64,000 bases of DNA from Acrocarpospora macrocephala. GTDB lineage: Bacteria > Actinomycetota > Actinomycetes > Streptosporangiales > Streptosporangiaceae. Positions within the stretch are counted from its first letter, which is position 1, and each line of letters starts with the position of its first letter. The notes beneath the pieces were generated by a model. The model was not told the origin of the DNA. It ran no database searches and saw nothing but the letters and a program-made list of their open reading frames with translations. Of this stretch, positions 8,054 through 15,071 are shown in pieces. The stretch spans positions 15,793 through 79,792 of the forward strand of contig NZ_BLAE01000026.1 of NCBI RefSeq assembly GCF_009687865.1, given 5' to 3'. A program made the position numbers and the translations under genes.

Positions 8054-8094
8054 TGTACGGCATACGCTTAAGACGCTAAAGCGTATGCCGTACA
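8054..8094. promoter_or_regulatory. Perfect 16-bp inverted repeat in the divergent TetR/peroxiredoxin-like promoter
   Basis: Left arm TGTACGGCATACGCTT (8054-8069), 9-bp spacer, right arm AAGCGTATGCCGTACA (8079-8094), with no mismatch. A -10-like TACACT (8091-8096) with TTAAGA 17 bp upstream lies in the right arm and points to the TetR gene, whose ATG is only 11 bases further, so the regulator mRNA is probably leaderless and autorepressed. The arms are long enough for two dimers. Confidence 0.8.
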
Positions 8095-8106
8095 CTGTCA
8101 ATCGCC

Positions 8107-8730
8107 ATGCCGCGCCCGCGTTCGCTCACTCCCGCTCAACTGGCCTCGGCCGCCCTCCACGTGATCGACCACGACGGACTCGCCGGACTGTCGATGCGCG
8201 CGGTCGCCCAGCAGGTCGGCATGAGCACGATGGCGATCTACCGATACGTCGACGATCGGGACGAACTCGAACAACACGTCATCGAACTCGTCCTCGGCGC
8301 CGTCGACACCACCCCTCCCACCACGGACAGACCCTGGCCCGAGCGGATCGAGATCATGGCCAACCGGGTCCGCGACATCGTAGGCGCCCACCCCGGGGTC
8401 GTCCCGCTGATCATCGCCCACCGGCACCGATCCACTCGCCTGCTGCGCTGGTCAGAGACAGTCGTCGGCATCCTCACCGAAGCAGGCCTGACCGACCGCG
8501 AACGCGTCATCGGCCTACGCTCCCTGCTCGCCTACATCGTCGGGGCAATCCAACTCGAACACCACGGCCCCCTGGCAGGCCCCGGCACCCAGGCCATCGC
8601 CGACCTCCCCCCAACCGAGTTCCCCCACATGTCCGAAACCGCCCGCCACGCCCGCACCGTCAACACCGACGAGGAGTTCCGCGGCGGCCTGACCAACCTG
8701 CTCCGAGGCATGACATCTGAGTTGCCTTGA
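8107..8730 (+). CDS. TetR-family regulator (TetR_C-type C-terminal domain)
   Basis: A 207-residue repressor. The HTH is LSMRAVAQQVGMSTMAIYRYVDDRDEL near residues 29-56. The ligand domain includes AHPGVVPLIIAHRH and LRSLLAYIVGAIQLEHHGPL, typical of the tetracycline-repressor-like C-terminal family found next to redox and efflux genes. It has no Shine-Dalgarno sequence; a promoter-like TACACT just upstream suggests a leaderless transcript. It sits across the inverted repeat at 8054-8094 from the peroxiredoxin-like gene, its probable target. Confidence 0.88.
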   Translation: MPRPRSLTPAQLASAALHVIDHDGLAGLSMRAVAQQVGMSTMAIYRYVDDRDELEQHVIELVLGAVDTTPPTTDRPWPERIEIMANRVRDIVGAHPGVVPLIIAHRHRSTRLLRWSETVVGILTEAGLTDRERVIGLRSLLAYIVGAIQLEHHGPLAGPGTQAIADLPPTEFPHMSETARHARTVNTDEEFRGGLTNLLRGMTSELP

Positions 8731-8784
8731 ACGACCTCAGCGGGTTCGCTCGGCGAGGGCTGACAGGAAACGACGAAGGGTGCC

Positions 8785-9205
8785 ATGATGATTTCGCGCC
8801 TACTCCGGATAGCCGCCCTCATCTTGGCCACAGTTCCCCTGCTGGCCGGCTGCAGCCTTCCGGGCTGTGCGCTAACGCGCGCAATGACTTAAGGATTCTA
8901 CGCGCGTCGATCCAGAACTCGTTCTTACCGGAAGAGCTCCAGTCCAGCTCTGACTTCCCGGTTGCGACTCCGGAGACGGTCCGTCGATAGCGCTCACGCT
9001 GAAGTCCGACGTATCCATGCCTGCCCTCGCGAGAAGAATCCAAGAGCAAGACTTATGGCAGCGGCTTTCACCCGAAGAGGCCAAGGGCTACAAAGACGTA
9101 ACCTATTTGTCCGATGTGGTGAAAAAGAAGGTCCAGGGGAGATGGGTACTCGCCATGTTTGGCCAACGCGGCGAGCTCAAAGAAATCGACATTCAATTCA
9201 GTTGA
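8785..9205 (+). pseudogene. Frameshifted copy of the RHS-linked lipoprotein immunity candidate
   Basis: ATG 8785, after GAAGGG, starts MMISRLLRI and a signal peptide ending LLAGCSLPGCA, then hits TAA near 8892. The sequence continues to resemble the intact gene at 24566 in shifted frames: LRILRASIQNSFLPEELQ (intact LRILHASIQNSFLPEELQ), then after another shift MPALARRIQEQDLWQRLSPEEAKGY to GRWVLAMFGQRGELKEIDIQF, almost identical to the end of the intact protein. Two single-base losses explain it: one between about 8870 and 8890, one near 8961 (GACTTCCCGG against GACTTCTCCGG). It is the first member of a strip of orphan immunity-like genes. Sequencing error is possible but two independent shifts make decay likelier. 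Confidence 0.85.
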
Positions 9206-9244
9206 CCGCAGCCCGAAAATATGCCGCCGTGGAGGGTTGATATC

Positions 9245-9757
9245 ATGCAGGAAGCCCTGATGTCCCGGGTCAGCGGACTTGGCGAACGCGCCGTAAGGTC
9301 ACTCGTACTCGTGATCAGCATGTTTCTCCTAGCGGGCTGCATCCCGGGGATCTTCCCAAGAACGGAACGGGTCGATCCCGGTGTTTTGAGCGACGTACGA
9401 GGCATCGGGAAGGTAGTCGCCCAGGCAACGACGGAGTACACCTGGGAGGGGCTCACCACCATCACGGATATCGTGGTCCTCGATGTTGGCGACGTGACTG
9501 GAGAACAGGCTGTTCCCAGAGCGAGCGACAGCCTGGTAGCGCGTGGGTGGACGATCAATATCGATCGACTCCCGGAGTCCATGTCGATGGACTCGCCCGC
9601 ACCAGAGAACGCGAAAGTGTACATCGAAGGAATAACAGCCTCCGAGTCGCATAACGCGGCCGACTCCAAGATTCTCAAGATGATCCAGGATCTTCGGACG
9701 CAGCCCAACTTCGAAGGCCTTGTGGTCGCGGAAGCTGAGCCTTATGAAATGGAATGA
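9245..9757 (+). CDS. Small lipoprotein, paralogue of the gene at 10273
   Basis: A 170-residue protein with a lipoprotein signal: basic start, hydrophobic SLVLVISMFLLAGC with the lipobox LAGC near residue 34. The mature part begins IPGIFPRTERVDPGVLSDVRGIGKVV, contains TWEGLTTITDIVVLDVG and a repeated amphipathic pattern. It shares FPRT, DPG, WEGLTT/WDGLTT, GW-x-I/V and LPE motifs with the protein at 10273. ATG 9245 has GTGGAGGG eight bases upstream. Function unknown; the position in a strip with immunity-type genes and its membrane location suggest an orphan immunity lipoprotein, which is inference. Confidence 0.65.
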   Translation: MQEALMSRVSGLGERAVRSLVLVISMFLLAGCIPGIFPRTERVDPGVLSDVRGIGKVVAQATTEYTWEGLTTITDIVVLDVGDVTGEQAVPRASDSLVARGWTINIDRLPESMSMDSPAPENAKVYIEGITASESHNAADSKILKMIQDLRTQPNFEGLVVAEAEPYEME

Positions 9758-9860
9758 TCGGTATCTGAGCCGGGGTTCCGTAGGTCCTTGTCGTAAGCAT
9801 TCATCCTCTGCGCGTTGGGTGACGAGTGGGCTGCTGGTATCCATTCAGGTCTGTGATTGA

Positions 9861-10215
9861 TCAGGGCGGCATCCCCGGGCGGCCGGCCAGTGCGTCGCGG
9901 AGGGCGTCCAAGGGATGGACTCCGTGGTGCGGGCGGTGGCCAGGTAAGAACGGATAAGGCAGAAGCGGGCGGTGGTCCGCACGCTGCGCCAGCATCCGCC
10001 GATCTTCATCTGGACCTTGACCATGCGCTGCGGCTGCTCGCACGGGCCATTTGGTAAAGGGCACGCCGAAGTCGACTGAATCGCCAGACCTGGGCGGCGC
10101 GCGTCTGTAGACGTCTGGCCAGGGCGTAGCCGGGATGCCGGCGGCTGGGCCAGTCCCGGTACCGATTGGTGACAACGCCCCAGGCCACCGCTTGGTCATA
10201 GCGGGCGGGGCGCAT
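9861..10215 (-). pseudogene. IS66-family transposase remnant (C-terminal part, frameshifted)
   Basis: Reading leftwards one finds in successive frames HPGYALARRLQTRAAQVWRF, then FGVPFT, then EQPQRMVKVQMKIGGCWRS with VRTTARFCLIRSYLATAR, and finally HHGVHPLDALRDALAGRP and a stop at 9863-9861. The order and the VKVQ-K-I-GC-WR and IRSYLATA-R motifs are those of the C-terminal domain of IS66 transposases. At least two frame changes and loss of the catalytic N-terminal part show it is dead. It separates the two paralogous lipoprotein genes and may mark the event that brought or duplicated them. Confidence 0.75.
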
Positions 10216-10272
10216 ATGAATATTGGCAAGATTGAGATCCGTAGCCGGACAGCGAGAAGAGGAGCCGCAGGC

Positions 10273-10773
10273 ATGTCCTCCGTTCGAGGTGACAGGCTGA
10301 ACTGGGTGCGTGCCGCCATGGCCGTTCTCCTGTGTCCGCTACTCTTAGTCGCCGGATGTCGTTCGGAGTACTTCCCCCGGACGGTCAAGGCCGATCCCGG
10401 CGCTGTCCGTGAGTTACGCAACGTGGGGACGGTCCTTGAGGAGACCAGCTTCGAGATCCCATGGGACGGATTGACCACCGTCTATGAGGTGCTCATCGTC
10501 GATGCCGGGAGTTCGGACACGCCGAAGGCTCTTGGCAAGGCGGTGGAGGTTCTGCGCAAGAGCGGCTGGGAGGTCAGAACCGATCGGCTTCCTGAATGGG
10601 TGGAGCTGACGTCGGCTAAGTGGGGGAACACGTCGGTCTCGATGCAGGGGATCGACGACTATCAGTACGACGAGCTCTTCTATCCGCAGGTGGGAACGGC
10701 GATCAAGGACGCCAGGGCTCGGGCCGGGACGGGTGCGCTCATGGTTTTGGAGGCGTATCGCAGCGACGAATGA
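10273..10773 (+). CDS. Small lipoprotein, paralogue of the gene at 9245
   Basis: A 166-residue protein with signal peptide and lipobox: VRAAMAVLLCPLLLVAGC, cysteine near residue 33. The mature chain starts RSEYFPRTVKADPGAVRELRNVGTVLEE, then IPWDGLTTVYEVLIVDAG, and KSGWEVRTDRLPEW. Order and spacing match the 9245 product throughout, so they are diverged copies. ATG 10273 has AGAGGAG nine bases before it; earlier in-frame starts at 10135 and 10216 would put the signal far from the N-terminus. Role unknown; likely a membrane-anchored immunity or decoy protein of the island. Confidence 0.65.
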   Translation: MSSVRGDRLNWVRAAMAVLLCPLLLVAGCRSEYFPRTVKADPGAVRELRNVGTVLEETSFEIPWDGLTTVYEVLIVDAGSSDTPKALGKAVEVLRKSGWEVRTDRLPEWVELTSAKWGNTSVSMQGIDDYQYDELFYPQVGTAIKDARARAGTGALMVLEAYRSDE

Positions 10774-11134
10774 CTGTGCAAAGGGAGATGACGGTCGGTT
10801 GAGGTCCGCACGCACCCTGGATCATGGATTAGCTGCGGCACGCGAATTGACCTGGACGAATGAATTATCAGCACTCAAACAGCTCTCGCAGCCGGCTGAC
10901 ATGGACACAATAGTCCAGCCGGGCAGTGGGCAACATGTGACAACGTAAATCCTGACCCAACCCGGGGAGTACGTGGGCGCCGAGGAGTGGCTGCAGAACA
11001 ACCAGGAATACCCGGTTCGTCGTCGACCGTAGAGGATGCGGTATCTCGATGAAACTTCGCTACCGCTTTGGGAGCAAGTGACGGCTTGCATATCAACGCA
11101 TGTTTCTTGAACCAGAAGGTGGTACAAATACACT
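10774..11134. other. Gene-poor stretch with decayed coding traces
   Basis: No gene with start and ribosome site can be supported. One plus-strand frame reads EYVGAEEWLQNNQEYPVRRRP before a stop near 11028, looking like a gene tail, but it has no start and no recognisable family. Base composition is closer to the accessory genes than to the chromosomal ones. Confidence 0.4.
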
Positions 11135-11695
11135 TTGGCGCGAATTGCTGAGCTGTTCGACATGATCGGGCGCCCGCTCAGGCGGCCGGCCCACGTGGAC
11201 TGGGCCGAGATAGAGTCGGATCTGGGCCTGGAGTTCCCGGACGACTACAAGCAGTGGCAGGCTCGCTACCCGGACGTGCGGTTGGATGAGTTCCTCTACA
11301 TCTATCAGCCGAAGAGACGGGGCGGGCTGTCCGTGCGGGAGCAGGCGCTCCAAGCGGTGTATTCCCTCCGTATTCTGGGGCAGGATCGTGATTTTATCTG
11401 GACGATGGACGACGACGGCGAGTCAAGGCGGGCCCGGCCATTCCCGATCTACCCCGATCCCGGCGGGGTTTACCCATGGGGAGTGACCGACAACGGTGAC
11501 AAACTGCTTTGGCTTACGGATCCGGATCCGGAAAAGTGGACGGTGGTCATCACCGATGGAGGCGACTGGTGGCACTACCAGGGATCCTTTTCGGAATTCC
11601 TGGTAGGCGTGTTGACCAGGGAATTGGTATGTCCAGCGTTGCCCGATGATTTTCCCGAAAGCACCAACATAGAAGAGCTCGAAGACGAGGAGTAA
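11135..11695 (+). CDS. SUKH-superfamily (SMI1/KNR4) protein, orphan immunity candidate
   Basis: A 186-residue cytoplasmic protein. VDWAEIESDLGLEFPDDYKQW is the N-terminal signature of the SMI1/KNR4 fold, followed by DEFLYIYQP, and later YPWGVTDNGDKLLWLTDPD and ITDGGDWWHYQGSFSEFLVGVL, which close the fold. SUKH proteins are among the commonest immunity proteins against polymorphic toxins, binding the nuclease or other tip domain in the cytoplasm. No toxin stands next to it; it lies in the strip upstream of the RHS gene. TTG at 11135 keeps all of the N-terminus; ATG 11162 is an alternative that would trim nine residues. The acidic C-terminus ends EELEDEE. Confidence 0.75.
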   Translation: MARIAELFDMIGRPLRRPAHVDWAEIESDLGLEFPDDYKQWQARYPDVRLDEFLYIYQPKRRGGLSVREQALQAVYSLRILGQDRDFIWTMDDDGESRRARPFPIYPDPGGVYPWGVTDNGDKLLWLTDPDPEKWTVVITDGGDWWHYQGSFSEFLVGVLTRELVCPALPDDFPESTNIEELEDEE

Positions 11696-11997
11696 GATTA
11701 GCTCGATCGCGGCCAGCCTGCTCGGAACTTCTTATCGGCGTCGTAGGCGACCTCACAGATGTGCTTTGGGCCTAGGCCAGGCAGAGGCTCACGCTGTGGT
11801 GCGGCAGTGGAAACCGCATATCTCGGTGAAGCCCGTCCGCTCGTACCAACAGCTCTCATCCCAGAGCTGTGGAACAAGAGACTGAGACAAGTGCGCGCGG
11901 ACTGCTGACCTTGTCTGTCGGAACGGTAAATCCCTTCAAGGCCTACTCAACGTGAGCACGAAAGGGCACTCTGTCTAGTGCTCGGAAGGAGGCGGAT
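11696..11997. other. Intergenic stretch, no gene seen
   Basis: About 300 bp without a supportable ORF on either strand. The last part carries the ribosome site GGAAGGAGG for the frame starting at 11998. Confidence 0.5.
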
Positions 11998-12673
11998 ATG
12001 GCTTACCCTGCCGTTCGGCGAGAGCGGACATTCTTCAAGGCGCGTTCTTGCCGGCTTCTCTCTGCCGCCGCTGTCCTGGCCTGCCTGCTCACGGGGTGCG
12101 GTCAGCGATCCGCCGATGTCGCACAAGCAAAACAGGCCACTGATTCCATCGATAGTCTTGCCTTGACCGAAGCCGATTTTCGGACCAGAATTGGTCGGCT
12201 TATTCCGAGGTGTGTCGCCGTCCGACAGCACCGAATTACCCCTGCCGCGCTATCTGGGGGTGGATGCCTATAGGTCTCGGGCCTGGGGCGATGTGAAGAA
12301 CGTCCCTCTGTTGTATGAGGAGATTTTTGAATTCTCGGACGCTGATCTCGCGCAGGCGGAGTTCAGTGCGGCGCCTAATGGCCGGAACTATCATCTAGTA
12401 GATGGCTATCGCGCGTACAGCGCGGATATTCAAGGCGAAATCAACTTCTCCGCCGTCGATTACACAGTATTCTGTGTGTCGAGAAGGAGTTTGTCTTCCT
12501 CCGAATCCCAATGTTCGGGATGGGGCTTCAGGGGAAGATATGGGAGGTATATAGTCGACCTTGTCTTGAGGGAGAGCAGGTACGAGTCCGTTGGTTCGGT
12601 CACCAGTTTCGGGCGAAAAATGTTCTTCGAGTTGGTTGAAGCAGTGGACGCCAAAGGAGCGGGCGTCTCATGA
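11998..12673 (+). pseudogene. Lipoprotein gene split by a frameshift
   Basis: ATG 11998, with GGAAGGAGG five bases upstream, starts a lipoprotein signal: RERTFFKARSCRLLSAAA followed by VLACLLTGC, then QRSADVAQAKQATDSIDSLAL. This frame runs out at 12273. A second frame, open from 12191, continues with ELPLPRYLGVDAYRSRAW, LLYEEIFEFSDADLAQAEF, YTVFCVSRRSLSSSESQC and ends FFELVEAVDAKGAGVS. The two frames overlap by 83 bp, the second lacks a signal or ribosome site, and one base too many near 12180-12240 would join them into one protein of about 225 residues. The codons are A/T-rich for this genome, a sign of transfer. It fits the orphan-immunity strip but its family is not recognised. Confidence 0.6.
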
Positions 12674-12751
12674 GAAGGGGTATCGCTATGCGGTAGCGAG
12701 CCTTTACCATGACGGAAGAATCGGATAATTCTGTAGGCGATCCGGTCGCGT

Positions 12752-14194
12752 TTACTCAGATCGGCGCCGATAGCTGGTCGGCTTCCCCGGGCCGCCTATC
12801 TGCTCGACCAGCCCTCTGGTCCGGAGTTCGCGCAGTGCCTTGCGTATGTTGGGCTTGGACAGTCCAAGGGTATTTGTGAGATCTGTCACGCTTCTTGCCG
12901 TACCGGCAAGTGCGTCATAAATCATCAGCTCGGTTGCGGTCAGGTCCTCGCCTGGCCTGACGGGCTGGGCTGGCTGTTGAAGGACGACAGTGAACCGGAT
13001 GGCGGCGTCGACATAATGCGCAGGGGGAAGGCTGGCTTCGGCTAGCGCGCTTGTCACGATTGGAATTCCGGTTGCCAGGGCTTCGATCACCCTGGCTCCG
13101 CTCCCCGGGGTGCGGACGTGCTGGCAGATGGCGACCAATCGTGCGTTTCTTGCCGAGGTGACCGCATCCCGGCCAAGCCGATCCACCGTTATTCCATACA
13201 GCCCGCCGGGATTCGATACGATCAGCCGGTTTCTTCGTAGTCTGACCTCCACGGCCATTCCGATTGACCATTGGTCGAGATCGCGATGGATGAGCGCGTT
13301 GGAAATGATCTCCCGGAAAGCGACATAGGGATAGACGGGAACGTCGCGGACTATGCCGCTCGGGTCGGAGACGATCGTCGAATCGAAGGTACGTCGTGCC
13401 CATGTCAGCGCTTCGTCCAGCATTCGCGGGATCGGGCCCGTGATGGTCATCTGATTGCGCGCACGTGAGCCGACAGGATCCGTGTCCAGCGGCTCTGCTG
13501 ACGCTTGGATAACATACCTCGGGAACCATTCCTGCGGATATGTGCCAAGTGCCAGTAGACCAGCCACTGTTGGCGTGCCATTGGTCGTTGTCACGCCAGC
13601 GCGGCGCAGTAGTTCGGCATCGTCTTGGAAACGTCCCAGGCCGTGAGGGTCGCGTTGCCGCACCGACTGGAGGTATTCGGCGATCAACTCTCGATCAAGG
13701 TCATCCCGATTTGCCCCTGGGACGGGTTGCCGGTCGAAAAGCGGCGGTTGCCTCGCCGCAAGGAAAGCCTGCTCCTCCAGTGCCGATATCTGGAAATCGC
13801 CGTCGTATCCTCGTACATAAGCCGCGCCTGACGCCGTGATTCGGCAGGGTTTCATCGAGGGATCGCACTCATGAACCTGGGTGACGATCACCGGTTCCCC
13901 ATCGATCTCGCCATCCGTCACCGTGAGATTCACCGGTGGCGTGAACGCGGACCTGCCCTTGTGCGCAAGACCTTGCTTGAGCGCCTGCGGATCCGGCAGC
14001 GGGACGGGCCTGAATCCTGTCGCCTCATCCAGGCCCAAAATGATCAGTCCACCCCCGGGATGGTTCGCCATGGCGCTCAGGGTGGCCAGCAAGGACGTCG
14101 GCAGGCCGCCTGCGCCCGACTTCACCTCTACCTCGGCGGTGTCGCCTCCGGTCGCGCGCAGGCGGCCGACCAACTCGATGAGATCGTGGATCAC
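12752..14194 (-). CDS. AlbA_2/Schlafen-type ATP-binding protein with C-terminal winged helix (putative regulator)
   Basis: A 480-residue protein in three parts. Residues 1-150: an AlbA_2-type domain with AEVEVKSGAGGLPTSLLATLSAMANHPGGGLIILGLDE, in which the E-K and the N-x-x-GG-x-I-x-x-G-x-D pattern are typical. Residues about 255-400: a GHKL-like ATPase segment with FREIISNALIHRDLDQWS and IVSNPGGLYGITVDRLG, then ARNARLVAICQHV. Residues about 420-475: a winged helix (TDLTNTLGLSKPNIRKALRELRTRGLVEQIG). Such proteins are annotated as transcriptional regulators or RecG-like ATP-binding proteins and are frequent in mobile and defence regions. GTG 14194 starts it. Its promoter holds four GTTACATTT boxes, so autoregulation is probable. 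Confidence 0.72.
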   Translation of the reverse strand: MIHDLIELVGRLRATGGDTAEVEVKSGAGGLPTSLLATLSAMANHPGGGLIILGLDEATGFRPVPLPDPQALKQGLAHKGRSAFTPPVNLTVTDGEIDGEPVIVTQVHECDPSMKPCRITASGAAYVRGYDGDFQISALEEQAFLAARQPPLFDRQPVPGANRDDLDRELIAEYLQSVRQRDPHGLGRFQDDAELLRRAGVTTTNGTPTVAGLLALGTYPQEWFPRYVIQASAEPLDTDPVGSRARNQMTITGPIPRMLDEALTWARRTFDSTIVSDPSGIVRDVPVYPYVAFREIISNALIHRDLDQWSIGMAVEVRLRRNRLIVSNPGGLYGITVDRLGRDAVTSARNARLVAICQHVRTPGSGARVIEALATGIPIVTSALAEASLPPAHYVDAAIRFTVVLQQPAQPVRPGEDLTATELMIYDALAGTARSVTDLTNTLGLSKPNIRKALRELRTRGLVEQIGGPGKPTSYRRRSE

Positions 14195-14199
14195 GAGTC

Positions 14200-14268
14200 A
14201 AATGTAACCGGTTGACAGTTACATTTGCCTAGGTTCTGGTTACATTTACTCAAGATCCGGTTACATTT
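14200..14268. promoter_or_regulatory. Four GTTACATTT boxes, three phased at 21 bp, upstream of the AlbA_2 gene
   Basis: GTTACATTT occurs on the plus strand at 14218, 14239 and 14260 (spacing 21 and 21 bp) and inverted as AAATGTAAC at 14200-14208, six bases from the GTG start. The 21-bp period is two helical turns, so all three direct boxes face the same side of the DNA. The inverted pair 14200/14218 makes a dyad with a 9-bp gap. This is the layout of a cooperative operator; the neighbouring winged-helix protein is the obvious binder. The remaining sequence to 14498 shows no gene. Confidence 0.75.
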
Positions 14269-14498
14269 GCTGGAGACCTTGAACCCTGAGCACGTCGGCG
14301 TCGTTTGATGGCGCATGGCGGCCGACGACACGCCCCTCCAGTACCGCCAGCGGCCAGCAGGGCGGCAGGTGCCGGTGCGGCCAGGAGCAGTGCCAACTGC
14401 AACGTAGGCAGCACTCAAGCAGGACCGCGCCTCGGGTGGCCGAGATCCTCAACGCCGAATAATGCCAGATGCTGCTGGCGCCCGCGGCCCCCTTCTGA

Positions 14499-14648
14499 CA
14501 TATTCCGGCCGTCCCTCTGTTCAGCGTGTATCTCGATGGCAAGACCGACGACCAAGCTCGTTTCTACTGGTTGATGATCGCCGCAGCTTCGGGCGGACTA
14601 ATTCTTGTCTGGCGCAAGATCCGAAACAACATTTCGGGTGTGTCGTGA
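14499..14648 (+). pseudogene. Tail of an unknown membrane protein (remnant)
   Basis: After a stop at 14496, an open frame without a credible start reads LFSVYLDGKTDDQARFYW, then LMIAAASGGLILVWRKIRNN before TGA at 14646-14648. The hydrophobic run followed by a basic tail looks like a terminal membrane span. It is probably the end of a gene lost by deletion. The family is not recognised. Confidence 0.3.
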
Positions 14649-15071
14649 TTGTTGCTCCAGGATTGCGTAGAGTGACATGACGGATATTGTCGGATAAACG
14701 TGCAAGAAGTGGCTGTTGTCATGACTGGGTTTTTCGTTTACGGTCCAAATTGATGTGAAGATCGCTCTCTGGTCGGGCGGCAGTCCTTGCCGGGCGTTCG
14801 GAGCGTGTCAACCCCGACCCAGCCTGCCAACGCTGAGCCGTCGTGCTTGCCTCGCCTGCGCAGCATCTAGCCCAGGTGACGGTCACACGTGCTCCCACCT
14901 GTATCGATAGACCCGTTAGTAGAAATTTTTCATCCCGCCACTCTTGAGCTCATCTGGAGCTCCAGGTACTTTCTGACTGTTTGCTGAAGACTTGCTCCAG
15001 GTGCTTGTGGGGGCTGGCGCGGAGCCGCACGGGAATTCGTCGGATTCGAGACGGCTTAGACGGGTGCCATC
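14649..15071. other. Upstream region of the RHS gene
   Basis: No gene is seen in this 420-bp stretch. It holds a 12-bp palindrome CTGGAGCTCCAG at 14954-14965 and two copies of TTGCTCCAGG (14652-14661 and 14992-15001). No clear sigma-70 promoter can be named. The start of the RHS gene has only a weak ribosome site (GGGTG). Confidence 0.4.

Noticed and set aside
14719-14735. TGACTGGG near 14725 as a fourth TetR operator upstream of the RHS gene
   Set aside because: No second half-site follows; a single half-site in GC-rich DNA is expected by chance.
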